43,068 nt of DNA, taken from NCBI RefSeq assembly GCF_030532265.1, contig NZ_JAUNLM010000006.1, positions 23,347-66,414 on the forward strand, read 5' to 3'. Under the pieces are notes generated by a model that saw nothing but the letters and a program-made list of their open reading frames with translations, was not told the origin of the DNA and made no database searches. Source of the DNA: Clostridium sp. Lineage in GTDB: Bacteria; Bacillota; Clostridia; Clostridiales; Clostridiaceae. The position numbers and the translations under genes were made by a program. Shown piece by piece: positions 24,310-32,642 of the stretch; the first letter of the stretch is position 1, and each line of letters opens with the position of its first letter.

Positions 24310-25107
24310 TTAATCTTTATTCCAATAATCTATAATACTATCTTTTAACTTTTTAAATTGCTCTCCATAACGTTTTGATTTCATATTAGGAAAAGCTTTT
24401 ATTAATCTATTTTGAGTACTTGACCTTAATTGCATCTTTTTAAAATAATTATATGTATCTTCAAATTTACTTTTAATTCCCTTTATATCACTAGTCTTTT
24501 TAAGTAAATTTACAATTTTATCAAATTCTAAATCATTTAACTTATCCATTGAAATTCCAAGTCCCTTAAGCTCAATATTAATTTGAGTTATTTTTTTAAG
24601 CATTTCATTCATATCAACTAATGACGTTACTGTTGCTATTATATCAATTATAAATATTATAATAATTACGATTGCTGAAATTAATGCATATTTTGTAGGA
24701 ATTAAACTTATTTTTGATATTATAAAAGGATGTAATACCTTTACTAAAAATACTGATAATACACCAAATAAAAGTGAATTCAAGACGCATATACGTCCTT
24801 TATAATTAAATTTATAATTTGAGTAATCCCACCATTTTAAATCAAATGCATTTTCTAAAATAACAGCTGTTATATATTCTATCGCTGTAGTTATTATAAC
24901 TGCCATTATAAATAACAATAATATATTGTAACTAAATCTATCTAATAATCCAATAACTAATAATGATCCAAAACCATATACAGGACAGACAGGTCCATTT
25001 AGAAAGCCCCTATTTACCCAAACCCTGTCTATAGCTGCACAATATACACATTCACATATCCAACCTAGTATACTATAAACAGTAAAATATAAAATTAAAT
25101 GTACCAT
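24310..25107 (-). CDS. CmpB-type putative ABC-transporter membrane protein, upstream copy
   Basis: This 265-residue paralogue has the same plan: YSILGWICECVYC, RGFLNGPVCPVYGFGS near 32, IEYITAVILENAFDLKWWDYS near 81, GRICVLNSLLFGVLSV near 106, about five hydrophobic helices, then a charged helical tail. The two copies agree most in the membrane half and the KWWDYS loop, and diverge in the tail, where both end in a matching RLIKAFPNMK / RLLNAFPNSK patch. Conserved Trp, Asp, Cys and Pro residues in loops hint at a catalytic or binding role, but none is established. It is the first gene of the pair; the ribosome site GGAGGAG is 14 bases from the ATG, rather far. Confidence 0.82.
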   Translation of the reverse strand: MVHLILYFTVYSILGWICECVYCAAIDRVWVNRGFLNGPVCPVYGFGSLLVIGLLDRFSYNILLLFIMAVIITTAIEYITAVILENAFDLKWWDYSNYKFNYKGRICVLNSLLFGVLSVFLVKVLHPFIISKISLIPTKYALISAIVIIIIFIIDIIATVTSLVDMNEMLKKITQINIELKGLGISMDKLNDLEFDKIVNLLKKTSDIKGIKSKFEDTYNYFKKMQLRSSTQNRLIKAFPNMKSKRYGEQFKKLKDSIIDYWNKD

Positions 25108-25297
25108 AACCTTTAGTCAATCTCCTCCTATATTATATATTTCAAATAATTGTGTTAAATTTGTATAAATAATCTATTATAAATATACACTTTTTATTAT
25201 TATAATTCAAACTAATTAATTCTATTTAAATTAATTATTAAAAATATCATAATAAATATAAATAAATTTTTATTTTGTATAATTAAATACATAAAAA

Positions 25298-25318
25298 AAG
25301 AGGGAAATATTCCCCCTT
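25298..25318 (-). terminator. Terminator of the DegV gene
   Basis: On the minus strand AAGGGGGA pairs with TCCCTCTT (one G-U) around a 5-base loop, followed by TTTTTTAT. It begins 4 bases after the stop codon. Confidence 0.85.
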
Positions 25319-25321
25319 AAA

Positions 25322-26170
25322 TTATTCTTCTAATATAGCTACTCCTAAAGCTCCTGGTCCTGTATGTATTCCCATAGCAGCACCTATTTCTTCTAGTGAT
25401 ATATTTGTTATGTTTTTGTGTCCTTTTATATCATCAAAAAATTTTTTTGCATCTTCATCAGCATCAGCTGATAGTACCCATATTTTGCATTTTCCTTTAT
25501 CTAAATAGCTATTTACAATATCTTTCATTTTTGATAAAGCTTTTTTTCTACCTCTTGCTTTTGCGTAATTATATAATTCGCCTTCATCATTTGATGATAC
25601 AATAGGTTTTAAATGAAGCATTTCACCTATAGTTCCTGCAACTTTTCCAATTCTTCCACCTTTAGTTAAAAACTCTAATGTTTGAAATGTTATGAAACCA
25701 TGTGTTCTTTTTCTTATATCTTCAAGTGAATTTAATATTTCTTCAAGAGGCTTGTCTTCTTTTATCATTTTAGAAATTTCTAAAGCTATAACACCTTGAG
25801 GATATCCTAAAGTTCTTGTATCAAAAAAGTGAAAGTTTATATCATCATATTCTTCAGTAACTAATCTTATACCGTTGTATGTTCCTGATAATTTACTAGA
25901 AACAGTTACCACAATTATATCTGTAACACCTGATCCTTTTAACTCATCTATAACTTCTTCTATATTCTTTAAATCAGGAAGAGATGTTGTTGGTATTTCA
26001 TCATTTTCTTTTAACCTTTTATAAAGTTCTTTTGAAGTTAATGTAATTTTATCTAAGTATTCTTTTTCTTTATATATTATTCTTAATGGTACCATTTTTA
26101 TATTATTTTCTTCTAAAGTCCTTAAACTTAAATCTGAACTACTATCTGTTAATAAAGCAATCTTTCTCAA
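25322..26170 (-). CDS. DegV-family fatty-acid-binding protein
   Basis: This protein of about 282 residues belongs to the DegV/FakB family, which binds a fatty acid and presents it to the FakA kinase for phospholipid synthesis. Family stretches are IALLTDSSSDL at the N-terminus, TTSLPDLKNIEEV with the phosphate-binding Thr-Ser, SSKLSGTYNGIRL near 103, FFDTRTLGYPQG near 132, and a C-terminal HTGPGALGVAILEE. AGGAGG ends 1 base before an ATG at 26176 but 7 bases before a TTG at 26170, so I prefer the TTG start; the difference is two residues. It lies after the pilus operon terminator. The fatty-acid role is family knowledge. Confidence 0.9.
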   Translation of the reverse strand: MRKIALLTDSSSDLSLRTLEENNIKMVPLRIIYKEKEYLDKITLTSKELYKRLKENDEIPTTSLPDLKNIEEVIDELKGSGVTDIIVVTVSSKLSGTYNGIRLVTEEYDDINFHFFDTRTLGYPQGVIALEISKMIKEDKPLEEILNSLEDIRKRTHGFITFQTLEFLTKGGRIGKVAGTIGEMLHLKPIVSSNDEGELYNYAKARGRKKALSKMKDIVNSYLDKGKCKIWVLSADADEDAKKFFDDIKGHKNITNISLEEIGAAMGIHTGPGALGVAILEE

Positions 26171-26273
26171 TCCCATTCCTCCTCTTTTGTTATTTAAAAT
26201 TTTATCATATTATTAACACTTTAGCAACATTTTAAAGAGGTTTTTGTTATTTTTTGTCTTATTTTTATATAAA

Positions 26274-26307
26274 AAAATAGGCTGATTAAATAAATTCAGC
26301 CTATTTT
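26274..26307 (-). terminator. Terminator of the type IV pilus operon
   Basis: AAAATAGGCTGA and TCAGCCTATTTT form a 12-base perfect stem with a 10-base loop, followed by TTT on the minus strand. The stop codon of the last pilus gene is inside the first arm. Confidence 0.85.
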
Positions 26308-27482
26308 ATTAATTTTTTTAAAACATTTTTAAGATTATTACTTATATCTTTAAAACTTCCTTTTAAATATATATCAGAATCTTCTATGTTTATTCCATTT
26401 TTAGATACAATGCTCATATATACATCATCATTCATAAATAAATGATTGTGCGTTCCAATTTTAACTTCATTAAACTCTACTTTTCCACTTGAGTAAATAA
26501 ATAATTCATCACCTTCTAAACCATAATTACTCTCACCTATATTTTCTATATCTAAATTACCGTTACAAACTAACAAATATGAATCATGCCAATCTGCATT
26601 TAAAAAATCTCTATTTAACTTTATTAAAATAGCAGAATAATCTTTAAATTCACTCTTTGCTTCTTCTATAGATTTGAAATATTTTATTTTATATTTCTCA
26701 TCCTTTTCATAACCTTCATTTATTAATACAACCTTCATTTTTCTTCCGAATATATTATGATTTTCTAATTTGTTTATTAATTCATTTAAATTACTTACAC
26801 TTATATCTCCTTTTTTAAGAATTAAATTTAAACTCTTTGTTTTTTCATTTTTCTTATTTAGGTTAATTCCGTTTTTTAATAAACTTGGTAATTTAACATT
26901 ATTGTCAAGTCCATAGAAATTATATGATACATTTTCAATAGAACCACTTAAATCTTCTACTGAAAATTTATGTCCACCTAAAATATTAAACATACCTATT
27001 TTTTTATTATCTAAAACATTAAAGAAATCTTTTCCTTTTAATTCCTCATCTTCTATTTTTACAATACTATTTTTACTGCTCTTTAAATTACCTAAAGTTA
27101 CTGTTGCATTAATGTTAAACTCATTATTTCCCTCATTATATACTTTCACATAATATTTATAATTATCATTACTTAATCTAACATTTTTATTTACATATGA
27201 TATATTTTTAAAATTATCATCACTTAATATATCTTTAATATCATTACCAGTAAAATAAGCACCTTGTCCTACCTTTATATTTTTATATTTTTGTTTATTT
27301 ATTAAATAATATTCACCTATACTAAGTGCAGACATTGTAGCACCTTTTAATGCTTCATTATTATTTTCATCATTATTTAATTTGCTCGTATTAACTATAT
27401 AAGAATAAGTAGCCAAACCTATTATAACTAATGCTGTTAAGGTAAGCAAAACAACTACCAATGCTGAACCTCGTTTTTTCAT
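26301..27482 (-). CDS. PilX/GspK-like minor prepilin, putative pilus tip protein
   Basis: This 393-residue protein starts MKKRG followed by SALVVVLLTLTALVIIG, a prepilin-like leader and hydrophobic helix of PilX_N/GspK type. The residue at +5 after the predicted cleavage is Val, not the usual Glu; GspK-type tip subunits lack that Glu as well. The rest is a large Asn/Lys/Ser-rich extracellular domain with no cysteines outside one LLVCNGN stretch, and no domain I recognise. It is the last gene of the pilus operon, 47 bases after a minor prepilin. Its size, position and leader suggest a capping or initiating minor pilin. Function is inferred from position and N-terminus only. Confidence 0.75.
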   Translation of the reverse strand: MKKRGSALVVVLLTLTALVIIGLATYSYIVNTSKLNNDENNNEALKGATMSALSIGEYYLINKQKYKNIKVGQGAYFTGNDIKDILSDDNFKNISYVNKNVRLSNDNYKYYVKVYNEGNNEFNINATVTLGNLKSSKNSIVKIEDEELKGKDFFNVLDNKKIGMFNILGGHKFSVEDLSGSIENVSYNFYGLDNNVKLPSLLKNGINLNKKNEKTKSLNLILKKGDISVSNLNELINKLENHNIFGRKMKVVLINEGYEKDEKYKIKYFKSIEEAKSEFKDYSAILIKLNRDFLNADWHDSYLLVCNGNLDIENIGESNYGLEGDELFIYSSGKVEFNEVKIGTHNHLFMNDDVYMSIVSKNGINIEDSDIYLKGSFKDISNNLKNVLKKLIK

Positions 27483-27529
27483 TTAATTCACACATCCCTA
27501 TTAATAACTTATTTAATAGTTTTATTATA

Positions 27530-28177
27530 TTAATTAATATTAACCTCAATTATTCTTTCATTTGATTTATTTACTGAAAAATTATACTCTCTTGATATAC
27601 CTTTTTTTGTATATTGTAAATAAAAATAATACGTTCCTTTATTCTCATTTACATTAAATTTAGTTACATTATCACATATTTTTCTATAAGATACTATGTT
27701 TCCAATAATATTAACTGACCCATTTAAAATATTATCAGGATCTAATTTATATTCTACATCTTTTGAATTTACTTGTATCATATAAAAAGTTCTTACTCCT
27801 TCTTTTTCAAAAGAAATTAATATATTATCAATATTACTCTTTTTATTCTTAATAACTAAATATGCCTCTTTTAACTCATATCTACTATTTTTAAATTCAT
27901 TATTGAAATTATTATTTTGTTTATCTAAATCTGATAAAGTCCATCCTCTTGATGTATTATCATCATAAAATAATTTTATATAATCTCTATCTTCTTTTAT
28001 AGAATTCTTTATAACCTGATAAAAGTTTCTATATTCATTTTCAATATCAGCATTTATTTTTGTAGTTTCAGCTCTCTTTATTCCAGTTATATAAATTCCA
28101 AAAATAGCAATTAAAATCACACACATTATAGACATGACTGCTATTAATTCAACTAAAGTAAATCCTTTTTTCTTCAT
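27530..28177 (-). CDS. Minor type IV prepilin, PilW/GspJ-like
   Basis: This 215-residue protein has a perfect class III leader, MKKKG followed by FTLVELIAVMSIM, to be cut after Gly5 by the prepilin peptidase, with the conserved Glu at +5 of the mature protein. The mature domain is Asn/Lys/Tyr-rich and of GspJ-like length. It lies 23 bases after another minor prepilin and before the PilX-like gene, the usual place for a minor-pilin cluster. The ATG follows AGAGG. I cannot assign it to a named minor pilin beyond position and size. Confidence 0.82.
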   Translation of the reverse strand: MKKKGFTLVELIAVMSIMCVILIAIFGIYITGIKRAETTKINADIENEYRNFYQVIKNSIKEDRDYIKLFYDDNTSRGWTLSDLDKQNNNFNNEFKNSRYELKEAYLVIKNKKSNIDNILISFEKEGVRTFYMIQVNSKDVEYKLDPDNILNGSVNIIGNIVSYRKICDNVTKFNVNENKGTYYFYLQYTKKGISREYNFSVNKSNERIIEVNIN

Positions 28178-28200
28178 ATAGAGAACCTCTTTTCTAAAGT

Positions 28201-28806
28201 TTATTTTTTAATAACTACTCCTTCATTTATAGGTCTTACTATTAGTTGTTCACTTAAAGATTGTACCCCTTTTGTTTTTAAATTTATTACTTCAGCATTT
28301 GGCTTCTTTTCACCACTATCGTAATAATAATATTGATACTTATTAAGTATAATTACTGATATTGTTATAAAGTATAACCCTTTATTTTCTTCTGATGAAG
28401 TTGTATCAATATAAACTATATATTTAATAGGATCATCTTCACTATTTATAGAAGTATACGTATTATTAACTGGCTTTATAATTCCATCCCGAATATCACC
28501 TGTTAACATACATTGAATAGAGTAAATATCATTTATTTCAAATTTGACCTCTTTATTTAATAAATAATCTTTAAAAAAATTGTTATTTTCATTATATAAA
28601 ACATCTCTTACACCTTGTATTACAGTTGTTGCTTTTATTGAATTATTAGTTGAATTTTCACTTTTAATTGCACTCATTATAAGTCCACTCACTGCAATAA
28701 AAAGAATTATAAATATTGAAAGTGCTGCTACAACTTCAACAAGGCTTATTCCTCTTTTTTTAATTGAAATAATTTTTTTTACCGTATGTTCCTTTATTAA
28801 AATCAT
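28201..28806 (-). CDS. Minor type IV prepilin, PilV/GspI-like
   Basis: This protein of about 201 residues has a longer leader (19 residues) ending KKRG, then ISLVEVVAALSIFIILF with Glu at +5, so it is a prepilin. Two ATGs are possible; the one at 28806 has AAGGAG at the best distance, while that at 28815 is too close. Either way the gene overlaps the end of pilO by 47-56 bases in another frame, an unusually long overlap that suggests coupled translation. The mature domain is moderately hydrophilic and of unknown fold. Its order (after PilO, before a GspJ-like subunit) fits GspI/PilV. Confidence 0.78.
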   Translation of the reverse strand: MILIKEHTVKKIISIKKRGISLVEVVAALSIFIILFIAVSGLIMSAIKSENSTNNSIKATTVIQGVRDVLYNENNNFFKDYLLNKEVKFEINDIYSIQCMLTGDIRDGIIKPVNNTYTSINSEDDPIKYIVYIDTTSSEENKGLYFITISVIILNKYQYYYYDSGEKKPNAEVINLKTKGVQSLSEQLIVRPINEGVVIKK

Positions 28807-29506
28807 ACTTCTCATTCTCCTTATAATTTAAATTATAATATTCTATTTGAATAGTCCCTTGAAGTATGTTATTTTCTTTTTTATTTGAATCTAACTTGTT
28901 AATTTGTAAGCTATCTATATTTATTTTTCTTTTATTTGTTTCAATCTTATTAATAAAACTTATTATATTTTCAAAACTTCCATTTACAGTTAATGTTGCA
29001 CTATGTACTATTACATCATCTTTATTTAATTTTATTTCATTGTTTGAATTATCATCATTTATTAAATTAAATTCCTTTTCACTATTTGATTTATCCTTTG
29101 AATTCTCTTTATCATTTAATACTGTATATTTTTTTTCAAAATTTATATTAATAATCTTTATATCTGTTACTCCAGCTATAATTGTTAAATCTTTAAGAAT
29201 ATCTGCTTGTTTCTCTGTTTTAGGAAGTTTTTTTAAAATTTTATTGTAATTATATGTAACATCATTTAACTTAATTCTAAGTTTATCTTGTTTAGTTATT
29301 CCATAAAGAGCATCTGATTTTTGATTATTAAGATTTAATATTTCAGCTTCTAAATTTTTATTTTTGTTATCTAAAGGTTTTATTACTAATTCTTCAATTA
29401 TTAAAAAACTAAATATTAATATGCTTATAAATAAAAGTAACTTTTCTTTTCTACTTAATTCTTTTAAATGTTTTATAAACTTATATTCCCCTTTACTTTT
29501 CTTCAT
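28760..29506 (-). CDS. pilO: Type IV pilus assembly protein PilO-like
   Basis: This 248-residue single-pass membrane protein would join PilN and PilM in the inner-membrane alignment platform. A cytoplasmic basic head with LSRKEKLLLFISILIFSFLIIEELV (membrane helix about residues 21-42) is followed by a coiled coil of about 45 residues. A ferredoxin-like extracellular domain with an Asn/Ser/Asp/Lys insertion (about 130-160) comes next, then VTDIKIININF and the C-terminal TVNGSFENIISFINKIE that resemble PilO. It overlaps the end of pilN by 14 bases. The sequence has diverged, so the call relies on topology, the short PilO pattern and position after pilM and pilN. Confidence 0.8.
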   Translation of the reverse strand: MKKSKGEYKFIKHLKELSRKEKLLLFISILIFSFLIIEELVIKPLDNKNKNLEAEILNLNNQKSDALYGITKQDKLRIKLNDVTYNYNKILKKLPKTEKQADILKDLTIIAGVTDIKIININFEKKYTVLNDKENSKDKSNSEKEFNLINDDNSNNEIKLNKDDVIVHSATLTVNGSFENIISFINKIETNKRKINIDSLQINKLDSNKKENNILQGTIQIEYYNLNYKENEKYDFNKGTYGKKNYFN

Positions 29507-30137
29507 ATGTTTTTACTCCTTCTGTTGAAATAGTAAATCTAACCTTTTTTATTACCTTTGGTTTCTTATCTTCTTTCTTTTCTACCTTCTTATCTTTATC
29601 ATTATTTTTATCATTATTAATATTTCCAACTTTATCTTTATCGTTATAATCATTAATTTCTATATCTTCAGTTGATATAAGTCTTGAATCCTTATATAAT
29701 TTGCTCATTTGAAGATTTGCTAAAAATATAGTTATATCTTCATCACTATTTGCAATTCCTACCATATTTATTCCATCTTCTTTAAAAGTTATACTTTCTA
29801 AAGATACATTTTGAGGAAAGTATTTTTTTAGATTATTTAAATATTCCCATGCTGAAACATTTCTATCTATGTTTTTTACTTTGTTTATAAATGCTTCTTT
29901 ATTTTTTATATCATTGGATATATTGTTATAATTACTACCTTGTTCTTTATAATTTTTAATTTCTGACTTTAAAAGTTCACTATTTCTTTCTAAAGATTTA
30001 TTATTATAATATATAACTCCTGCATTTATAAATAATAAAATTATAATTATTAAATAAACAGCTATTAGTACTTTTCCTATACATTTTTTCTTATGTTTTT
30101 CTATACTTTTTGGATTAAGATTTAATTGTTTTCTCAT
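29493..30137 (-). CDS. pilN: Type IV pilus assembly protein PilN-like
   Basis: This 214-residue single-pass membrane protein begins with a short cytoplasmic segment (KQLNLNPKSIEKHKKK) corresponding to the NLLP-type PilM-binding stretch. A membrane helix follows at about 23-44, then a coiled coil (ERNSELLKSEIKNYK) and a ferredoxin-like domain with LNNLKKYFPQNVSLESITF. A very polar tail rich in Asp, Asn and Lys, about 40 residues long, precedes the C-terminal VRFTISTEGVKTYEEK. The long charged insert is unusual for PilN. Its start is 1 base after pilM and its end overlaps pilO by 14 bases. Confidence 0.82.
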   Translation of the reverse strand: MRKQLNLNPKSIEKHKKKCIGKVLIAVYLIIIILLFINAGVIYYNNKSLERNSELLKSEIKNYKEQGSNYNNISNDIKNKEAFINKVKNIDRNVSAWEYLNNLKKYFPQNVSLESITFKEDGINMVGIANSDEDITIFLANLQMSKLYKDSRLISTEDIEINDYNDKDKVGNINNDKNNDKDKKVEKKEDKKPKVIKKVRFTISTEGVKTYEEK

Positions 30138-30138
30138 T

Positions 30139-31188
30139 TTAATTTCTCCTTAAAAATAATCCATAAAGAGGTAAATATCTTCCAAACTCTTTATCTGTAT
30201 TTTTAACTTCAAGACCTAGGTCTTCTGTACTTCTTATTAATTTACTTTTTATTAAAAAGTAATCTTCTATATATTTTATAGCTGTATTATTTAATTCCAA
30301 ACTAGATAATATAACTATCTCATTAACTTTGTTATATCCCTTACCTGAATTATAAAATTTAATTGTTTTATCTACTATAGATAATAAATTATCTACCGAA
30401 TCCTTTATTTTTGGATATTTATTAAATGTATCTATTAATTCAAATGATTTTATATCTATTCTTTTTGATTTATTTTTATTTGAATAACTCTTATATGTAA
30501 CTGTATTTTCTAAATCATTATTTCTTCTATATTCTCTTATAATATTTTGGAATCCAAATGGTATATTTCTCTCTAAATTCATAACTCCATCATTTGCTAT
30601 AGAAACAATACTAAAACTATAACCTAAATAAAATAATGCTACAGTTTTTCCTCTATATTCTAATGTACTATTTAATAAAACCTTATTTATTGAATTTGTT
30701 AATACATCTATTATTTCTAACTTTTTATTTAAAGCTTTGCTTAATTCTACATAACTATTAATTTTATCTTTTATACATGCAGCAACTAATATATCTACTT
30801 TAGGATTATTTATTCCTTTTTCTTTTCTTATTACTTCATAATCTATATAATAATTTTCGTCATTTTGAACTAATTCCTTAACTTCGTATTCAACTGCTTC
30901 CCTTAAATTCTCACTATTCATCTTTGGTAATTGAATATGTCTAGTTACAACATCACTTCCAAATATAACAAAAGATAATTTATCTTCATTTATGTCATTT
31001 TCTAAAAAATATTTTAATAATATTTCTGATAACCCAACTACATCTTTTATTGTTCCTTCTATACACATTCCTTCTTCTATTGGTATAGAATCATATAATT
31101 TTATTTTCTTTTTATTTCCAATCAAAATATCTATAAACTCATCTTTAATAGTTAAAATAATACTATCTTTGCTTCCTAGTCTAAACAT
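30139..31188 (-). CDS. pilM: Type IV pilus assembly protein PilM-like, actin-fold ATPase
   Basis: This 349-residue cytoplasmic protein should bind the PilN N-terminus and link the pilus ATPase to the platform. It has actin-like PilM features: DSIILTIKDEFIDILIGN at the start (phosphate-1 region), VIFGSDVVTRHIQLPKMNSENLREAVEYEVKELV near 88, VDILVAACIKDKINSYV near 129, and ALFYLGYSFSIVSIANDG near 180 (phosphate-2 region). NEIVILSSLELN near 292 is the adenosine region. The nucleotide-binding glycines are less canonical than in Gram-negative PilM. An AGGAGG site precedes the start, 10 bases after pilD. Confidence 0.86.
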   Translation of the reverse strand: MFRLGSKDSIILTIKDEFIDILIGNKKKIKLYDSIPIEEGMCIEGTIKDVVGLSEILLKYFLENDINEDKLSFVIFGSDVVTRHIQLPKMNSENLREAVEYEVKELVQNDENYYIDYEVIRKEKGINNPKVDILVAACIKDKINSYVELSKALNKKLEIIDVLTNSINKVLLNSTLEYRGKTVALFYLGYSFSIVSIANDGVMNLERNIPFGFQNIIREYRRNNDLENTVTYKSYSNKNKSKRIDIKSFELIDTFNKYPKIKDSVDNLLSIVDKTIKFYNSGKGYNKVNEIVILSSLELNNTAIKYIEDYFLIKSKLIRSTEDLGLEVKNTDKEFGRYLPLYGLFLRRN

Positions 31189-31198
31189 TCTTATCCTC

Positions 31199-31951
31199 CT
31201 ATATAAATGTATTTAAATATACATTTAATATATCAATCCCCCATAATACCGAAATAAAAGTACCTAATGCAATAAAAGGTACAAATGGCATCTCCATTTT
31301 TCTTTTACCTATTATTAATAAAAATATGGCTAATATTCCACCTAAAATTATAGAAACTATCAATGTTACTCCCATTAATATAGGGCTTAAATATAGAGCA
31401 ACAAAAAGATATACTTCTAAATCCCCTGCACCAAAGCCATCAAATCTTTTTGAAATTAAATATATTATTCCTACTATAATAAGAGGTATAAGTATACTAA
31501 TTATTCCTTCCTTTAAAGGTTTTCCATTTATTATTTCTATTATTGAAAATGATATACCAAATAAAAATCCAACTAAAGATACACTAAAATAAACTTCTTT
31601 TGTTTTTATATCAATAGTTGAAGCTATTATAAGTATTGAAAATAAAACTATGTATTTAAATGTATTTATAGTTAATCCAAAATTTAAATACATTATTAAA
31701 AACATAAATGCTGTAATTAATTCAATTAAAGGATATATAATACTTATTTTTTCATTACAGCCTTTACACCTTCCCCTTAAAATAACCCAACTTAGAACTG
31801 GTATAAGCTCATATGCCTTAAGTTCTCTGCCACACTTTGCACAATGTGATGGTGGATATGCAATATTTTCTTCTCTTGGTATTCTATAAATACAAACATT
31901 AAAGAAACTACCAAATACTAATCCAAATATAAAAAATATTAAACCTATCAT
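31199..31951 (-). CDS. pilD: Prepilin leader peptidase / N-methyltransferase
   Basis: This 250-residue polytopic aspartyl protease cleaves prepilins after Gly and methylates the new N-terminus. It has the complete bifunctional layout: GSFFNVCIYRIPR near residue 14, two CxxC pairs (CAKC and CKGC) in the cytoplasmic loop, catalytic Asp in STIDIKTKEV near 112, and the GFGAGDLEVY motif near 171 with the second Asp. About seven or eight membrane helices are evident. All substrates in this operon have matching leaders. It sits between the major pilin genes and pilM, with a AAAGGAG site. Confidence 0.94.
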   Translation of the reverse strand: MIGLIFFIFGLVFGSFFNVCIYRIPREENIAYPPSHCAKCGRELKAYELIPVLSWVILRGRCKGCNEKISIIYPLIELITAFMFLIMYLNFGLTINTFKYIVLFSILIIASTIDIKTKEVYFSVSLVGFLFGISFSIIEIINGKPLKEGIISILIPLIIVGIIYLISKRFDGFGAGDLEVYLFVALYLSPILMGVTLIVSIILGGILAIFLLIIGKRKMEMPFVPFIALGTFISVLWGIDILNVYLNTFI

Positions 31952-32069
31952 TTAAACTCCTTTATATAAATTTTTTATATTTTAATAATTGTCCACTTTT
32001 TTAAATTTTAAAACATTAATCTTAAATAACTATTTTATTAACTTTAATAACTTTATATCTATATTCTTT

Positions 32070-32567
32070 TTAATTATTGTTTTGTTGTTTAGTATTTTCA
32101 TCTTTTATAGGAATTCCGCTCCAGTTATTCAAACACCCATTTTTATCTAATACAATTTTATTAGTGTCAGCATTAATTACTTGTTTCAATAATCCTATGT
32201 AATATGCATTTGAAAGTTTCTTTTCTGCTTTTTTTCCTTCTTCTTTGCTTATATAATTTTTTTCTTCCAGTATTGTTATAACTGATTTAGCCCCATTATT
32301 ACAATCATTTTGAAATAAGTTCATGTTATCAAAAATTATATTTTTCTTTTCCGTATCTCCTTGAACACTTCCATCTTCAGGAATGATGATTCCTTCATTA
32401 TATGCTCTCTCTGCTGCATCATATAAATTTTTTGCTTCTGTTTGTATTGCAACTTTTTTTGATTTATCTACATATTGTATTACTCTTGGAACTGCTATTA
32501 TCGAAATTACTGCAAGTATAGCAATTACTGCAATAACCTCAATAAGTGTAAATCCTTTTTTCCTCAT
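32070..32567 (-). CDS. Type IV prepilin, PilA-like (second copy)
   Basis: This 165-residue prepilin starts MRKKG followed by FTLIEVIAVIAILAVISIIAVPRVI, with cleavage after Gly5 and Glu at +5. I chose the ATG at 32567 because it gives a typical short leader; a GTG 4 codons upstream has no ribosome site in front of it. The first 50 mature residues are nearly identical to the upstream pilin, including KSKKVAIQTEA, but the C-terminal domain differs and carries two Cys (FQNDCNNGA and KNGCLNNW) that could form a disulfide. It follows the first pilin gene across a hairpin, so it may be expressed at a lower level. Confidence 0.88.
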   Translation of the reverse strand: MRKKGFTLIEVIAVIAILAVISIIAVPRVIQYVDKSKKVAIQTEAKNLYDAAERAYNEGIIIPEDGSVQGDTEKKNIIFDNMNLFQNDCNNGAKSVITILEEKNYISKEEGKKAEKKLSNAYYIGLLKQVINADTNKIVLDKNGCLNNWSGIPIKDENTKQQNNN

Positions 32568-32597
32568 AAAATCACTCACTTTAAAATTTAATTCATT

Positions 32598-32621
32598 AAA
32601 AGGCTGTCAAAGCAGCCTTTT
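32598..32621 (-). terminator. Hairpin between the two pilin genes, likely partial terminator
   Basis: AAAAGGCTG and CAGCCTTTT form a 9-base perfect stem with a 6-base loop, ending 22 bases after the stop of the first pilin. On the minus strand a short T tail follows. Placement suits high pilin expression with reduced read-through into the rest of the operon. Confidence 0.7.
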
Positions 32622-32642
32622 AATTTTTATATTAATTTATTT

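Noticed and set aside
28866-29249. Plus-strand open frame of 127 codons opposite pilO
   Set aside because: It is a hydrophobic mirror of the Asn/Lys-rich minus-strand gene and lacks any ribosome site or conserved pattern.
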